This document shows, in pieces, positions 21,841-33,313 of a stretch of DNA of 64,000 bases. This DNA is from Channallabes apus. Its lineage: Eukaryota; Chordata; Actinopteri; Siluriformes; Clariidae. The position numbers were made by a program, and so were the translations under genes. Positions within the stretch are counted from its first letter, which is position 1; every line of letters begins with the position of its first letter. The DNA lies in contig CM060121.1 in the NCBI GenBank assembly GCA_030522415.1, forward strand, positions 16,036,142 through 16,100,141. The letters are read 5' to 3'. The notes beneath the pieces are model-generated. The model did not search any database. It saw nothing but the letters and a program-made list of their open reading frames with translations, and had not been told where the DNA came from.

Positions 21841-23788
21841 TTAATCATGTATTTGTAATACAGTAAAAATAACTGTAATGTACTTATAATACATTAAATA
21901 TATACTTAAATTGTATTAATAATACTGTCAGGTATGTACGTTAGTACACACACAACCATATACTTTAAGTGTACTAAAGTATACTTAAAGTTGTTCCACT
22001 TTAGCACACAAAAGTATACTTAATACACTTAAAATTGTGCTTTTCTACAATTTAATTACAACTTAAATACACTTAGTACAAAATTAGTTGTTCCAAAATA
22101 GCAAACTTCAAGTATACTAGTCATTAGTCTGGAGCAAATACATTTAAGTATGCTTTGGCATGCTAGGATTTAATATACTTAGCATACTTTTTTTAACTTG
22201 GGTAGCTTTAGAGTAACATAATATTGCTAATTAATTGCATATAATATAAAAATCATTAGTGTTCACCTACTGTTACCAGGCAGGAAGAGAGGCAACACTG
22301 AGTCACATTACATTGTGTACTGTAACATGTTTAGTATCTTTCTCACAAAGAAATATAACTTGCCTACTTCCTCACTTCAATTTTTATTTATTTTCAACAA
22401 TCAATACAACTATTTTTTCTAGTTGTTCTAGTTTATAAATGTTGTGGAGGGCATTGTGTTATTTCTGTAACAAACTTAATTTAAGTGCAAAATGCAAAAA
22501 ATAAACTGTATATATGTATATACTGTACATATTATACATACTGTAAGACTTTTATCTTGGCTTGGTGTGATATCGGTCTGCATAACACCATGACCTTCAA
22601 CAAGCTGAACAAGAGAAATATAACAGGCTGTGACCCTGGGGTTATTTAGTATCTTCAGCAGAATGGAGTCATGAGAAAAATCAATATTCAGAACTTTCAG
22701 TGTACACCACCTCAGCTTTATGAGAAGCACAACCAGTTCAAACCGATTGCACCTTCATTTCGTTGTACAATGTCTCATTGCTACAATGACAATAAAGATT
22801 CTTATTCTGATATGAACTCCTATTATATCAAGATGACACAACATTCCCAATGTTATTCCAAATGATGGCTTTCTGAGCTCAACCTGGAGCATATAATACT
22901 AATTAAAAAAACTATATCCAGCAATATTTTCTTGATGTCTCACATCACACTACACATAAACAACAACATAGTAACACATGTACAGTAAATGTGGCCCAGA
23001 TTCCCTACATGATACAGTACTTTCGTGTTCTCCAGTCAACTTTTTCTATGTTTGGCCAGACTGTCTGAGATCCTCAACACTTCTAATCACTTTAAATACG
23101 TTGACAGCACCAACCGCTTGTGCCTTTTTTAAGTGACATATTATTATAAATCTCTAGAATATTTTACCCTGTCTTTATATTTCCTCAGCTCGCATTAACC
23201 TTAAATATGTTCCTTATGTTGCTTATTGGTATTTAAATTCTTTTTGATATTTGAATAAGGCATGAGAATTTGATTCACATGATGTCAAGGAAAAGGTGAA
23301 ACAACGGCAATAGACTTCAGTTACTGTTGGCTCCAATTTTTTTGTTGGATAGATAACTCAAATAGCACTTAGCACTATGCTCTTTTCTACTTGGGTATGA
23401 AGTGTTTTTTTTATTTTAAATTTTTTTGCATTGGGAGCGTTTTACCCTTGACTTTTATTCACAATATGCACTTGAGCTGGCATGGAACCCACAGGCTTGT
23501 GCAAAACTCTATGGTCTATTTTAGATCAAATGCATTAGCATGTCATGTGAATACATAATTTAGTAGAAGAGATTAAACATGAGGAAAATCCGACATTTTG
23601 TACTAGTAGTTAACATGATCAATATAACAAATGTCACATTTGAAAAAACCTGAAAGAATTTTTAAGAATAATAAATCAGCTAAATTTGACATTTACTTTC
23701 TGAATTTGATATATTTGCCTTCTGTTTATTTCCACATTTTAATGGTTAGCACTGTCGTAAGGGTGGGTGATATAACCAAAATCTTCTA

Positions 23789-24250
23789 TCACGGTAGAAG
23801 AAATTTTCTACCTCGATGACGATAGATATCACAATATAGCAATTTGTATCTGAAAATGCATAAATAAAAATTAAAACACAAAGAAACTGTTTTACATAAT
23901 GTAATTTTATTTAAACTGTGAATTGCTGGAGTTTGCCGAATTTTTTTTACTTTGGCCATATATTCGATTGGATGCTTGGATTTCAGATGATAGAAAAGGT
24001 TTGACGTGTTTCCACCACTTGTTAAAACAGTGCACTTGCGTACCTTGCAAATCACGTTCATCTCATTTTTATCACTTTTCTTATACGCAAATCAATTCCA
24101 CACCACAGACGATGCACCTTTTTTCTTTACAATCTCCTCGTTGTTGGTTTTGTCACATGTAAGCAAACTCACTGCTGCTGCACCGTCTTCTTCCATTGTC
24201 GAAGTGTACAGTGTGAAGCCAAACACATGAAAAGTGGGACGAAACCGTGG
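23789..24250 (-). pseudogene. hAT transposase N-terminus with BED zinc finger, broken
   Basis: The minus strand gives MEEDGAAAVSLLTCDKTN, then a TGA (about 24090) where a Trp codon is usual, then KSDKNEMNVICKV. It continues as GGNTSNLFYHLKSKHPIEY, the His pair and spacing of a BED-type zinc finger that binds hAT ends. The catalytic RNase-H-like domain is absent, so the gene is dead. Confidence 0.75.
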
Positions 24251-24978
24251 CACCCGATTGAGCCGCTCTGGGCGGACCAAATATCTGTGCGGCCCAGTGG
24301 ACAGCGCAGCACAACAATCTGGATAGCGCAGAGATGATCTGGTTTATTTGCGCGGTCCAGTGGATCGAGGAGCGCGGACCAGTTTCAGTCGTGCAGCGCG
24401 GACCAACTTGAGTAGCGCTGCTCGAATCACAAACCTGTGCGACCCACTGGGCAGCGCTGCGCAACTCAGATAGAAATAGACCCCACCCATCATTTACCCC
24501 GCTTCCAAAGCAAGTCAGAAACAATATTAAACAGTCCTGACATTTTAAATAAATAGTCGTCAAACACTGCAGTTTCCATTAAGGAAAAATAAACATAATA
24601 AATTTAATAAAGTTCAACTTCATAATGTCTGCAAATATCATTATAGCCTAAGTTTGAAAAAAAAAAACTGCTTCCACTTTGTGCACTCTAAACTACAGTG
24701 GGAAATTGTGCATAAAATGTAATATGATGGTGGCGGGGTCTATTTCTATAAGAGTCGCGCAACGCTGCCCAGTGGGTCGCGCAGGTTTGTGATTCGAGCA
24801 GCGCTGCTCAAGTTGGTCTGCGCTGCGCAACTGAAACTAGTCCGCGACGCGCGATCCACGATCCACTGGGCCGCGCAAATAAACCAGATCATCTCTGCCC
24901 TATCCAGATTGTCGCGCTGCGCTGTCCATTGGGCCGCGCAGATATTTGGCCCGCACAGAGCGGCTCAATCGGGTGCCA
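24248..24978. repeat. Foldback: 245/254-bp inverted arms with 232-bp spacer
   Basis: 24248-24492 and 24725-24978 are inverted copies, starting TGGCACCCGATTGAGCCGCT and ending with its complement CGGCTCAATCGGGTGCCA. The arms are GC-rich with many CAGCGC/GCGCTG motifs; the spacer is AT-rich. A related inverted end also occurs at about 25505-25555. It lies inside the hAT. Confidence 0.85.
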
Positions 24979-26109
24979 CGGAACACCGGGGTTCTGTCGA
25001 TTTTTGCTGCCTTGCTGCTACCGTAGCACAAATCGATAGCAGAGTCTGTCGATTTACGCTACCGCATCACTACAACTACACTGTGGATGTTAAATCTTAT
25101 TAGAAAAGTTGATTGTATTTATTAGCATTATCATAAATTAAATCAAAAACGCATGTCATCACCTGTGTAAGCATTTATGTATGGACTACTCTGTGCACTG
25201 AATAGTGCTACACATATGATAACCACAATATATTCAAGTATACAAAAAGATGTAAATGTAGGTGTTTAAATTTGAGACACTGAACCAATTAAAAAATTAA
25301 ATTTTCCTCAACCTTAAGGCTCATTCACAACAATTTATGCAGAAACTCAAATGTTTCGGTCAAATTAAGCAAAGGAAAACGGTTTAAACCCACCATCAAC
25401 CGAAGTCTCAGCACCAAGGTAGTATGGATTTATGGGCGTGAAAACAGTGTGCAAACTTGTGGGACTGCGCATGCCAAGATACGATAGTTAGCAAAACTCG
25501 ATGGTTAGCATTTTTCGATTGAATCGAGTGCCATGGTTTCGTCCCACTTTAGTGTTTGGCTTCCCATAGAAGTGAATGTGTATTGCGTGGTTACGTAACG
25601 TCACGTGATCTCAACCACGATTAAGACGATAGACCGAAACCTCTAACGGTTGATAATTTCTACCGTTAACCGTGTATACCGGTATATCGCCCACCCCAAC
25701 ACTGTCGCCTTGCAGAGTCTGGGTTTGATTCCCGGCCAGGCTCAATTCCCGTCTCTGTGTGCATGGAGTTTGCATGCTTCCCAGTGCTTGCTGGGTTTCC
25801 TATGGGTACTCCGGTTTCCTCCCGCAGTTTAAAGCCGTGCAGATTAGGCTAATTGGCCCATAGTGCGTAAGTGTATGTGAGTGTGCCCTGCGATGGATTG
25901 GCACCCTGTCCAGGGTGTACACCGCCTCATCCCCTCCGCAACCGAGGATAAAGCGGTATAGATGATGAATGAGTGATTTTGAGATTGACCCAACTGTATA
26001 CACTGATTTCTTTGCATTTACCAACCAACCGAAGTAAAAACTATAATGGCTAGACACCATTCTCTAATAATTCAAGGAGAACAACAGATACTGAAACCTA
26101 ATCCACCCC

Positions 26110-27562
26110 TTCTGTCACCATTGTATGGATCAATGGACAATCTCTCATCTCCTCCACACATCACTCACTCACCTGGACACTAGGAAAGGGAATTATGTTA
26201 AAATGCTCTTCATCGACTACAGCTCTGCATTTAATACCATAATTCCCTCCACACTCACCACCAAGCTGGAGCACCTGGGACTCAGCTCATCTATATGTCA
26301 GTGGATCTCCAATTTTCTGACTGGCAGACCACAGGCAGTAAGGATGGGCGGACATGTCTCAGCTACACTCACTCTCAGCACTGGAGCCCCCCAGGGTTGT
26401 GTTCTGAGCCCCCTGCTGTACTCTTTGTACACCCACGACTGCGTGGCCACTACCAACTCCACATCCATCATCAAGTTTGCTGACGACACCGTCGTGGTCG
26501 GACTGATCACCAACAATGATGAGTCGGACTACCTAGAGGAGATTGGAAATCTGGAGAACTGGTGCCAGAGGAACAATCTCCTCCTGAACGTCAGTAAGAC
26601 AAAGGAGCTGATAGTGGACTTTAGTACAAAGCAGGAGAGGAACTACCAGACCCCCGTCATCAACAGGAGCCCAGTGGAGAGAGTGGACAGCTTCAGATAC
26701 CTCGGTGTTCACATCACTCAGGACCTGTCATGGTCCTGTCACATCAGCACCGTGGTGAAAAAAGCTCGGCAGCGTCTGTACCACCTCAGACGCTTTAGAG
26801 ACTTTAGACTGCCCTCCAAGGTGCTCAGGAACTTCTACTCCTGCACCATAGAGAGCATCCTGACGGGAAACATCACGACCTGGTTCGGGAACAGCACCAT
26901 GCAGGACAGACGAGCTCTACAGAGGGTGGTGCGATCAGCTGAGCGCATCATCCGCACTGAGCTCCCTGACCTGCACTCGATCTACAGCAAGCGGTGCTGG
27001 ACTAAGGCCAGGAAGATCATGAAGGACCTCAGTCACCCCAGTAATGGACTGTTCTCTTTGTTGCGGTCTGGGAAGTGATTCCGCTCCCTAAAGGCCAACA
27101 CAGAGAGGCTGAGGAGGAGCTTCTTCCCGCAGGCGATAAGGTCTCTCTATCACAATCACACCTCCACACAGGACTAATCTTTTTAAGCTCACAACACTGA
27201 CTGGACAATCATGGTCACATTCATACACACTTGCATTAAATATTTATACATCTGGACAATTGCACATGTCACTTTCATTAGTCACCTTTCATGCATATTT
27301 GCACAACCACTGACACTTTAAATTCTATATACATATACCCTATATTTCTATATTTTGCAATATTTTATTATGCCCTTATTGTACAGTTAATTTTACTAGT
27401 TAAATTTACTTCTTTAGTATTTCATTTTATTGATTATTTATTTTACGTACAAGCTTTTATTTTCTTTTTAAGGTCACTGGCGGTCGTGTAAGCATTTCAC
27501 TGCATATTATACTGTGTATGACTGTGTATGTGACAAATAAAATTTGAATTTGAATTTGAATT
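26110..27562 (+). mobile_element. 5'-truncated LINE (L2/Rex1-like)
   Basis: The element contains an RT-coding part, a 3' UTR (27180-27545) and a TTTGAA-type tail of about four units. The 5' part upstream of the RT palm is missing. A 3' fragment of the same family lies inverted at 6158-6373, and an older relative at about 55440-55780. Confidence 0.88.
26125..27177 (+). pseudogene. LINE reverse transcriptase C-terminal half, one TGA
   Basis: It encodes the RT palm and thumb of a CR1-group [17 protein letters not shown] (first catalytic Asp), [25 protein letters not shown] (catalytic DD), YLGVHI and RLYHLRRF. The frame is open to a TGA at about 27076. The same frame then continues as FRSLKANTERLRRSFFPQA to a TAA near 27177, so the TGA is probably a CGA decay. 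The N-terminus and endonuclease are missing. Confidence 0.88.
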
Positions 27563-28784
27563 TGATCCAGATCCAATCATTGTGGATGGATTTCATCCAA
27601 TGTTGATAGAATAGAAGTGATGAGTCTCCTTTAAAAGTTTTGGAATAGATCCTCAGTTTGTAAATATATTTTACCAATCTGTCTTACTCAATGACTGAAG
27701 AGGGGCTAGTTGTTGGTAGAATTTAAAGTTGTGACCTCACACAGAGTAGACAATGCCTTAATCAATGAGCCACCTCTGGTGCCACTAATCTTTCTTTTGA
27801 TTTCCTGTTGTGTTTCTCATAATTTTTCAATGACAGACCTCAAAGCCTTGAAAATCCTGTCATTGTCCAACATTCCAATGTTTGCTTTGCAATATTCCAC
27901 CCCTGAATATGTAATACATTTAGGATACAGGTCTGTGAACGTGTTGACAAATCCACTAATATTTCTTTCTGTGTGTATGTGTGTGCATTCTTATCTTGCA
28001 TTCTGCAAGGCTTTTTGTAATGTACGCATGTTTAATGGAACTTTTAGGAGAGCTGTGCAAACTGTACTGTGTGTGCACTCTAATGTCAACATGAGCATGA
28101 AGAATGTGAAAGATGATCAGATAGAACCCTCATTTTGAGAAGGATAATGGATGATCAAGGTCATGGCTCCATTACAGCGCTGTAAAGAAAGACCCTCTAC
28201 AGCTGCCTGCTCAGGCCTGAACATAAACATGATATGAGCTGAACTCTCCCCTGGCCCTGACAGCACTTTAATCACGTATAGTTTCAGGGTCATCTAAGCG
28301 TAATCAAAAAGAGATTCAGCATATAGAAACAATATCAGTAGATATTATGGTGTATTGTTAATAATTGCTCAAATTCACAACAAAGGTGATTATGTTTAAT
28401 TTCAGAACAGTCTTGTCCTAAAGTTAGGAAAGGTGACACAGTCAAGAGATTCCTGAATCTTCTGAAAATTATTATAAGGTTAACATCTAACCATTACATG
28501 CACTTTTTCAGGTTGTGTGTCATGAATATGGATCTGTTCTTGTAAGAACGTCTTTGTCTGTTCTCAACGTTTAATTTACCTGCTACTGAAAGTATATGTA
28601 TATTTTTGGGCAGTTTGCTGGGCAGTTTGCAAATTACAACTATATCAAATGGTTGATGATGTACTGTAAAAAGGAGGAGGATAAGGGTAGAAAAGAAAAG
28701 CTATGTGTGTAAGTGTACAGAATAGTATTAATAGATTAATTGGAAGATCTTAACCATCTCAGCTTAACTCACAAGGTTTTATGA

Positions 28785-28955
28785 CTTATATGACTGGTAG
28801 GTGTTTCGCCTGCCATGCGGAAGGCCTGGGTTTGATTCCCAGCCAGTTGCGTCAGGAAGGGCATCCGGCGTAAAACCTGTGCCAAGTTGTTGTGAGGACT
28901 GGATATTCCGCTGTGGCGACCCCTTGCCGGGAGCAGCCGAAAGACCGAAAAAAAA
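28785..28955 (+). mobile_element. tRNA-derived SINE, GGGAGCAGCCGAAAG-tailed family
   Basis: It contains GGGTTTGATTCCCAGCC (B box) and GTCAGGAAGGGCATCCGGCG, and ends CGCTGTGGCGACCCCTTGCC, GGGAGCAGCCGAAAG. The A-box side is missing. A minus-strand relative is at 42715-42905. Confidence 0.8.
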
Positions 28956-28982
28956 CAAATGTCTGGTCACTTTCTGTTGATC

Positions 28983-29002
28983 TATGTATGTATGTATGTA
29001 TG

Positions 29003-29045
<43 letters not shown>
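28983..29045. repeat. (TATG)n(TATC)n microsatellite
   Basis: Four TATG units are followed by about eleven TATC units. Confidence 0.93.
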
Positions 29046-29821
29046 GTTGAATATTTACCCTTTTTCATTTGTATTCTAATAAATCCTACTTTAGAAATAC
29101 AGTATCTCTCCCTCTCTTCTCTTCCACCTACACATCTCTCTCTCTCTCTTTTCTCTGTCTTTTTCCTACATGTTTTTCTTTTCTATTCCATTTCATGTTC
29201 TCTTTGTCTTCCTCTCTATTCGGCCTCTTAAAATCTACAACGCTCATGTTGGCACATTCATGCAGCTGTATTATGAGCGTCGCTGAGCGAAAGAGTAATT
29301 TTCACGCTTATTGTACATGCCAACCTTTATTGTTACTTTTCTTCACAAATTCAATTCCTCTCTGTCAGATCTGTGTCAAGAATAAAGCTGCTTTGCTTTC
29401 ATGACATCCAGCAACAGCTAGCGTGAGTCAGACGAAAGCACGTACACACATCACTCAGTGGATATTCTGTTCTGTAGTTGTAAAGAGAGTGTGAGCGGAG
29501 TGTGAAGGAGTAAAATTAATACAGAAACCATTTCAATGCAAAAGACTGATTGCCTTTATCTCTTGATGTTCAACATTATCTTGATGTTCAACTTATTTTT
29601 TCTCCAATTCTTTCTTTTTACTACAACATTCCTATACTTATTTAGGATGTTGCGTTTTATGATTTTATTTATTATTATTTGCATATATTAAGCGTATGAT
29701 TGTATGTGTGTTTTGGTACAGAATTATTGATACTCTTCATGAAAAATTTAATCAAATAAACACAGCATGTTTTGAGTCAAAAGTTTTACCAATATTCCTT
29801 AGGAATAAATAATTTGTATAC

Positions 29822-29822
29822 A

Positions 29823-29863
<41 letters not shown>

Positions 29864-30006
29864 TTCATTCATTTTCTATACCGCTTAATCCTGTGTTCAG
29901 GGTCGCGGGGGACCTGGAGCCTATCCCAGGAGACTTCGGGCACTAGGCGGGGTACACCCTGGACAGGGTGCCAATGCATCGCAGATTATTATTATTATTA
30001 TTATTA
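29822..30006 (-). mobile_element. CATT-tailed SINE fragment inside an ATT microsatellite
   Basis: (ATT)n runs flank both sides (29822-29861 and 29986-30006). Between them is the SINE 3' part (CATTCATTCATTTTC to GACAGGGTGCCAATGCATCG). The insertion split or was expanded within the ATT run. Confidence 0.82.
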
Positions 30007-31403
30007 CAATATTGTTTTTTGTTACAAAGAATTTAACAATTTGTCTTGTTTTTCTGAGGGATACACATGAGGTTGCACCCAAATTAGACCCTTTTACATC
30101 AATTACCCTGGGGAAAAACAAAAAGCTTTTAACACCACAGAGACAGATGGTTGAACTGCACAATTAAGGTAATGGATAAAAAATATGCAAGCAATTAAAA
30201 CCATGTGTCATGGTAAGTTAAGATCAAAATGGAACTTTTTGGTGAGGGCTACATATAAAATAGCACCTGATCACCACGTCATAGATCACTAATGCAGAAT
30301 AATGGGATAATGAAATCTGCCAGGTACTAGTATATCATAATATTTTATCAACACTATTGTTTCTGTTAGATTTCTTTTCTGAATGTAGATTCTTGTAGCT
30401 GCATCTGAACTCTGAGAAGTCATGGTTTAAACTGAAGAAAAGTGTGCGCATGCACAAATGTAAAAATCTCAAGATGTTCTGCATGGAGGAGGTTCCATCT
30501 ATACAGTACGTATTCTTAAAAAGAAACTCTTTTTAAGTTGGAATATTGTGTTTAAAACAGGATGCATGCAGTGTCCTTATACGTTCAAGTACTTAATTCA
30601 CAAACTGAAAATAAACAACAGCTATTAAGAAAATAACAGATTTTCCACATAATTCTAAGAATGGTGTCAATAATTCTGGAGTTTTTAGGTGCTACAGTAC
30701 TGTAAGTCCTCCGGGAAAATGAAATCAGCATCTACATAAATCTTCTTAGCAGACAGAAGGAGAAAGTGCTCTTGTGTTGACTTTTGACTTGATAAAGCAC
30801 AGTGGACCAACACCAGCAGATGATATGGCACCGACTGTGGGAACTTCACAATGCATATGAATGCTTACTCATACAGTAGTGAGAAAACTACACATGAAAC
30901 TCATCCATGCTACAGTATCATACACTGGTACACTATGGACATGAACACCAAAAGATGATAAATGCTGTTGCTTTTGCATTTTTTGATCATTGTTGCCACT
31001 GCAGATAGAGACCTTTACTGTCCCTCCAGAATTACCAAAAATTATTGTAAATCCTTCTGGCAATTGACCAGTGGACTAGCTGACGAAGAATTAGAAAAAT
31101 AAAGCCAGGTTTCAAAATGAATACCCACAGGAGTAAAACAACTGTATTTATACGTACCAGTCTTATGCTGAAATGTCCATAAATGAACCCAAGGCCAAGA
31201 AAAAGAAAATAGTCCCTTTCAGCCAGCCCTTTCAGCGATGATCATCTGTGACTTACTCTCCTTGTGAAGGGAGTCAGTGATCATCTTCTGGAAGTGTCAA
31301 GTCAGAAGTTCTCCCCATGATGTACAGTAGCTGTACAGTATGTACTGAACCAGCTCTGGTATTTATACTTTATGAACAATTTACTCAAAGTTAAAATGAA
31401 ATA

Positions 31404-32985
31404 CAAACCGGATTCCAAAAACGTTGGGACACTAAACAAATTGTGAATAAAAACTGAATGCAATGATGTGGAGATGGCAAATGTTAATATTTTATTCAGA
31501 ATAGAACATAGATGACAGATCAAAAGTTTAAACCGAGAAAATGTATCATTTTAAAGGAAAAATATGTTGATTCCAAATTTCACGGTGTCAACAAATCCCA
31601 AAAAAGTTGGGACAAGTAGCAATAAGAGGCTGGAAAAATTAAATTTGAGCATAACGAAGAGCTGGAAGACCAATTAACAGTAATTAGGTTAACTGGCAAC
31701 ATGATTGGGTATAAAAAGAGCTTCTCAGAGTGGCAGTGTCTCTCAGAAGCCAAGATGGGTAGAGGATCACCAATTCCCACAATGTTGCGCAGAAAGATAG
31801 TGGAGCAATATCAGAAAGGTGTTACCCAGCGAAAAATTGCAAAGACTTTGCAGTTATCATCATCAACTGTGCATAATATCATCCGAAGATTCAGAGAATC
31901 TGGAACAATCTCTGTGCGTAAGAGTCAAGGGCGTAAAACCATACTGGATGCCCGTGATCTCCGGGCCCTTAAACGACACTGCACCACAAACAGGAATGCT
32001 ACTGTAAAGGAAATCACAGAATGGGCTCAGGAATACTTCCAGAAACCATTGTCAGTGAACACAATCCACCGTGCCATCCGCCGTTGCCAGCTGAAACTCT
32101 ACAGTGCAAAGAAGAAGCCATTTCTAAGCAAGATCCACAAGCACAGGCGTTTTTGATTGGGACAGGGATTATTTAAAATGGAGTGTGGCAAAATGGAAGA
32201 CTGTTCTGTGGTCAGACGAGTCACGATTCGAAGTTCTTGTTGGAAATGTGGGACGCCATGTCATCCGGACCAAAGAGGACAAGGACAACCCAAGTTGTTA
32301 TCAACGCTCAGTTCAGAAGCCTGCATCTCTGATGGTATGGGGTTGCATGAGTGCGTGTGGCATGGGCAGCTTGCATGTCTGGAGAGGCACCATCAATGCA
32401 GAAAAATATATTCAGGTTCTAGAACAACATTTAGTCATCTCTTTCAGGGAAGACCCTGCATTTTTCAACAAGATAATGCCAGACAACATTCTGCATCAAT
32501 CACAACATCATGGCTGCGTAGGAGAAGGATCCGGGTACTGAAATGGCCAGTCTGCAGTCCAGATCTTTCCCCTATAGAGAACATTTGGCGCATCATAAAG
32601 AGGAAGGTGCGACAAAGAAGGCCCAAGACGATTGAACAGTTAGAGGCCTGTATTAAACAAGAATGGGAGAGCATTCCTATTTCTAAACTTGAGAAACTGG
32701 TCTCCTCGGTCCCCAGACGTCTGTTGAGTGTTGTAAGAAGAAGGGGAGATGCCACACAGTGGTGAAAATGGCCTTGTCCCAACTTTTTTGGGATTTGTTG
32801 ACACCATGACATTTTGATTCACCATATTTTTCCCTTAAAATGATAAATTTTCTCAGTTTAAACTTTTGTTCTGTGATTTATGTTCTATTCTGAATAAAAT
32901 ATTGACATTTGCCATCTCCACATCATTGCATTCAGTTTTTATTCACAATTTGTTTAGTGTCCCAACTTTTTTGGAATCCGGTTTG
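31404..32985 (+). mobile_element. Tc1/mariner element, full length
   Basis: TIRs of at least 130 bp start CAAACCGGATTCCAAAAACG (left) and end with the matching inverse (GGAATCCGGTTTG). TA lies at 31402-31403 and 32986-32987. The 1582-bp length and plus-strand transposase are typical. Confidence 0.92.
31755..32765 (+). pseudogene. Tc1-like transposase, two frameshifts
   Basis: The N-terminus MGRGSPIPTMLRRKIVEQYQ begins at 31755, with helix-turn-helix segments and GRKTILDARDLRALKRH. A one-base T excess near 32150 shifts the frame to one that carries WSDESRFEV (first Asp) and MVWGCMSACGMG. A second shift near 32440 restores the first frame for FQQDNARQH (second Asp) and SPDLSPIENIW (Glu), ending at 32765. 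All three catalytic residues survive, but the gene cannot make a full protein. Confidence 0.88.
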
Positions 32986-33313
32986 TATTTAAATATTGAA
33001 ACTGGACTTTTTTTATTCCTCCCCGAATTTTTTCCCTGTCACACATCAGTGACAGCTACCAACTAGGGAGGGCGTAGCAGAAAACCTGCTTCCTCTGATG
33101 CATGTGAATTTACTCACCACAACTTTACAGTACAAATTGTCACTTATGCACTGTTAGGCAGAACCCATTAAATAATGCTTAATACTTAAGACAGGAATAT
33201 AATGCATTTGTTTAAGTACTGACGTGCACCTATGATGCATGTGTGCATGTGCATGGTTAAATTGTTGGTTTACAGGCTTCTACAGGGGACATTATATCTA
33301 TTAGTCAATTATA

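Larger units (their letters stand above)
20091..22202. mobile_element. TA-flanked TIR element with AAGTATACTT subterminal motifs
   Basis: The left end CCCCAGTGGAAAAAAAAATG and the right end (read inward) CCCAAGTTAAAAAAAGTATG are imperfect inverted repeats with TA on both sides. Both subterminal zones (20150-20470 and 21870-22190) are filled with TATACTT/AAGTATA motifs. The core (20500-20860) is GC-richer with CCAAT-containing phrases. No transposase was found. The Tc1/mariner superfamily is suggested only by the TA flanks. Confidence 0.55.
23758..25699 (-). mobile_element. hAT transposon with 8-bp duplication
   Basis: The ends GGGTGGGTGATATA (left) and GGGGTGGGCGATATA (right, read inward) form TIRs. 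The SINE sequence CACTGTCG is duplicated at 23750-23757 and 25700-25707, the 8-bp duplication expected of hAT. Only the N-terminal transposase survives. The interior contains a large inverted repeat. Confidence 0.88.
23741..25975 (+). mobile_element. CATT-tailed tRNA SINE split by a hAT
   Basis: The head piece AATGGTTAGCACTGTCG (23741-23757) continues after the hAT at 25708 with CCTTGCAGAGTCTGGGTTTG (B box) and the body to about 25975, ending AAAGCGGTATAGATGATGAA. The order matches the reverse complement of the full copy at 59565-59937. Confidence 0.82.

Noticed and set aside
24153..25103. Frames on both strands rich in HWAAQI/CAVHWAAQIFG
   Set aside because: The two frames are translations of the two inverted foldback arms, not a protein family.
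27710..28138. 142-codon plus-strand frame
   Set aside because: No recognisable domain, AT-rich codons, inside an intron on the opposite strand; chance frame.
28983..29045. CRISPR-like regular repeat
   Set aside because: Simple tetranucleotide microsatellite without spacers; no repeat-spacer array occurs anywhere in the window.
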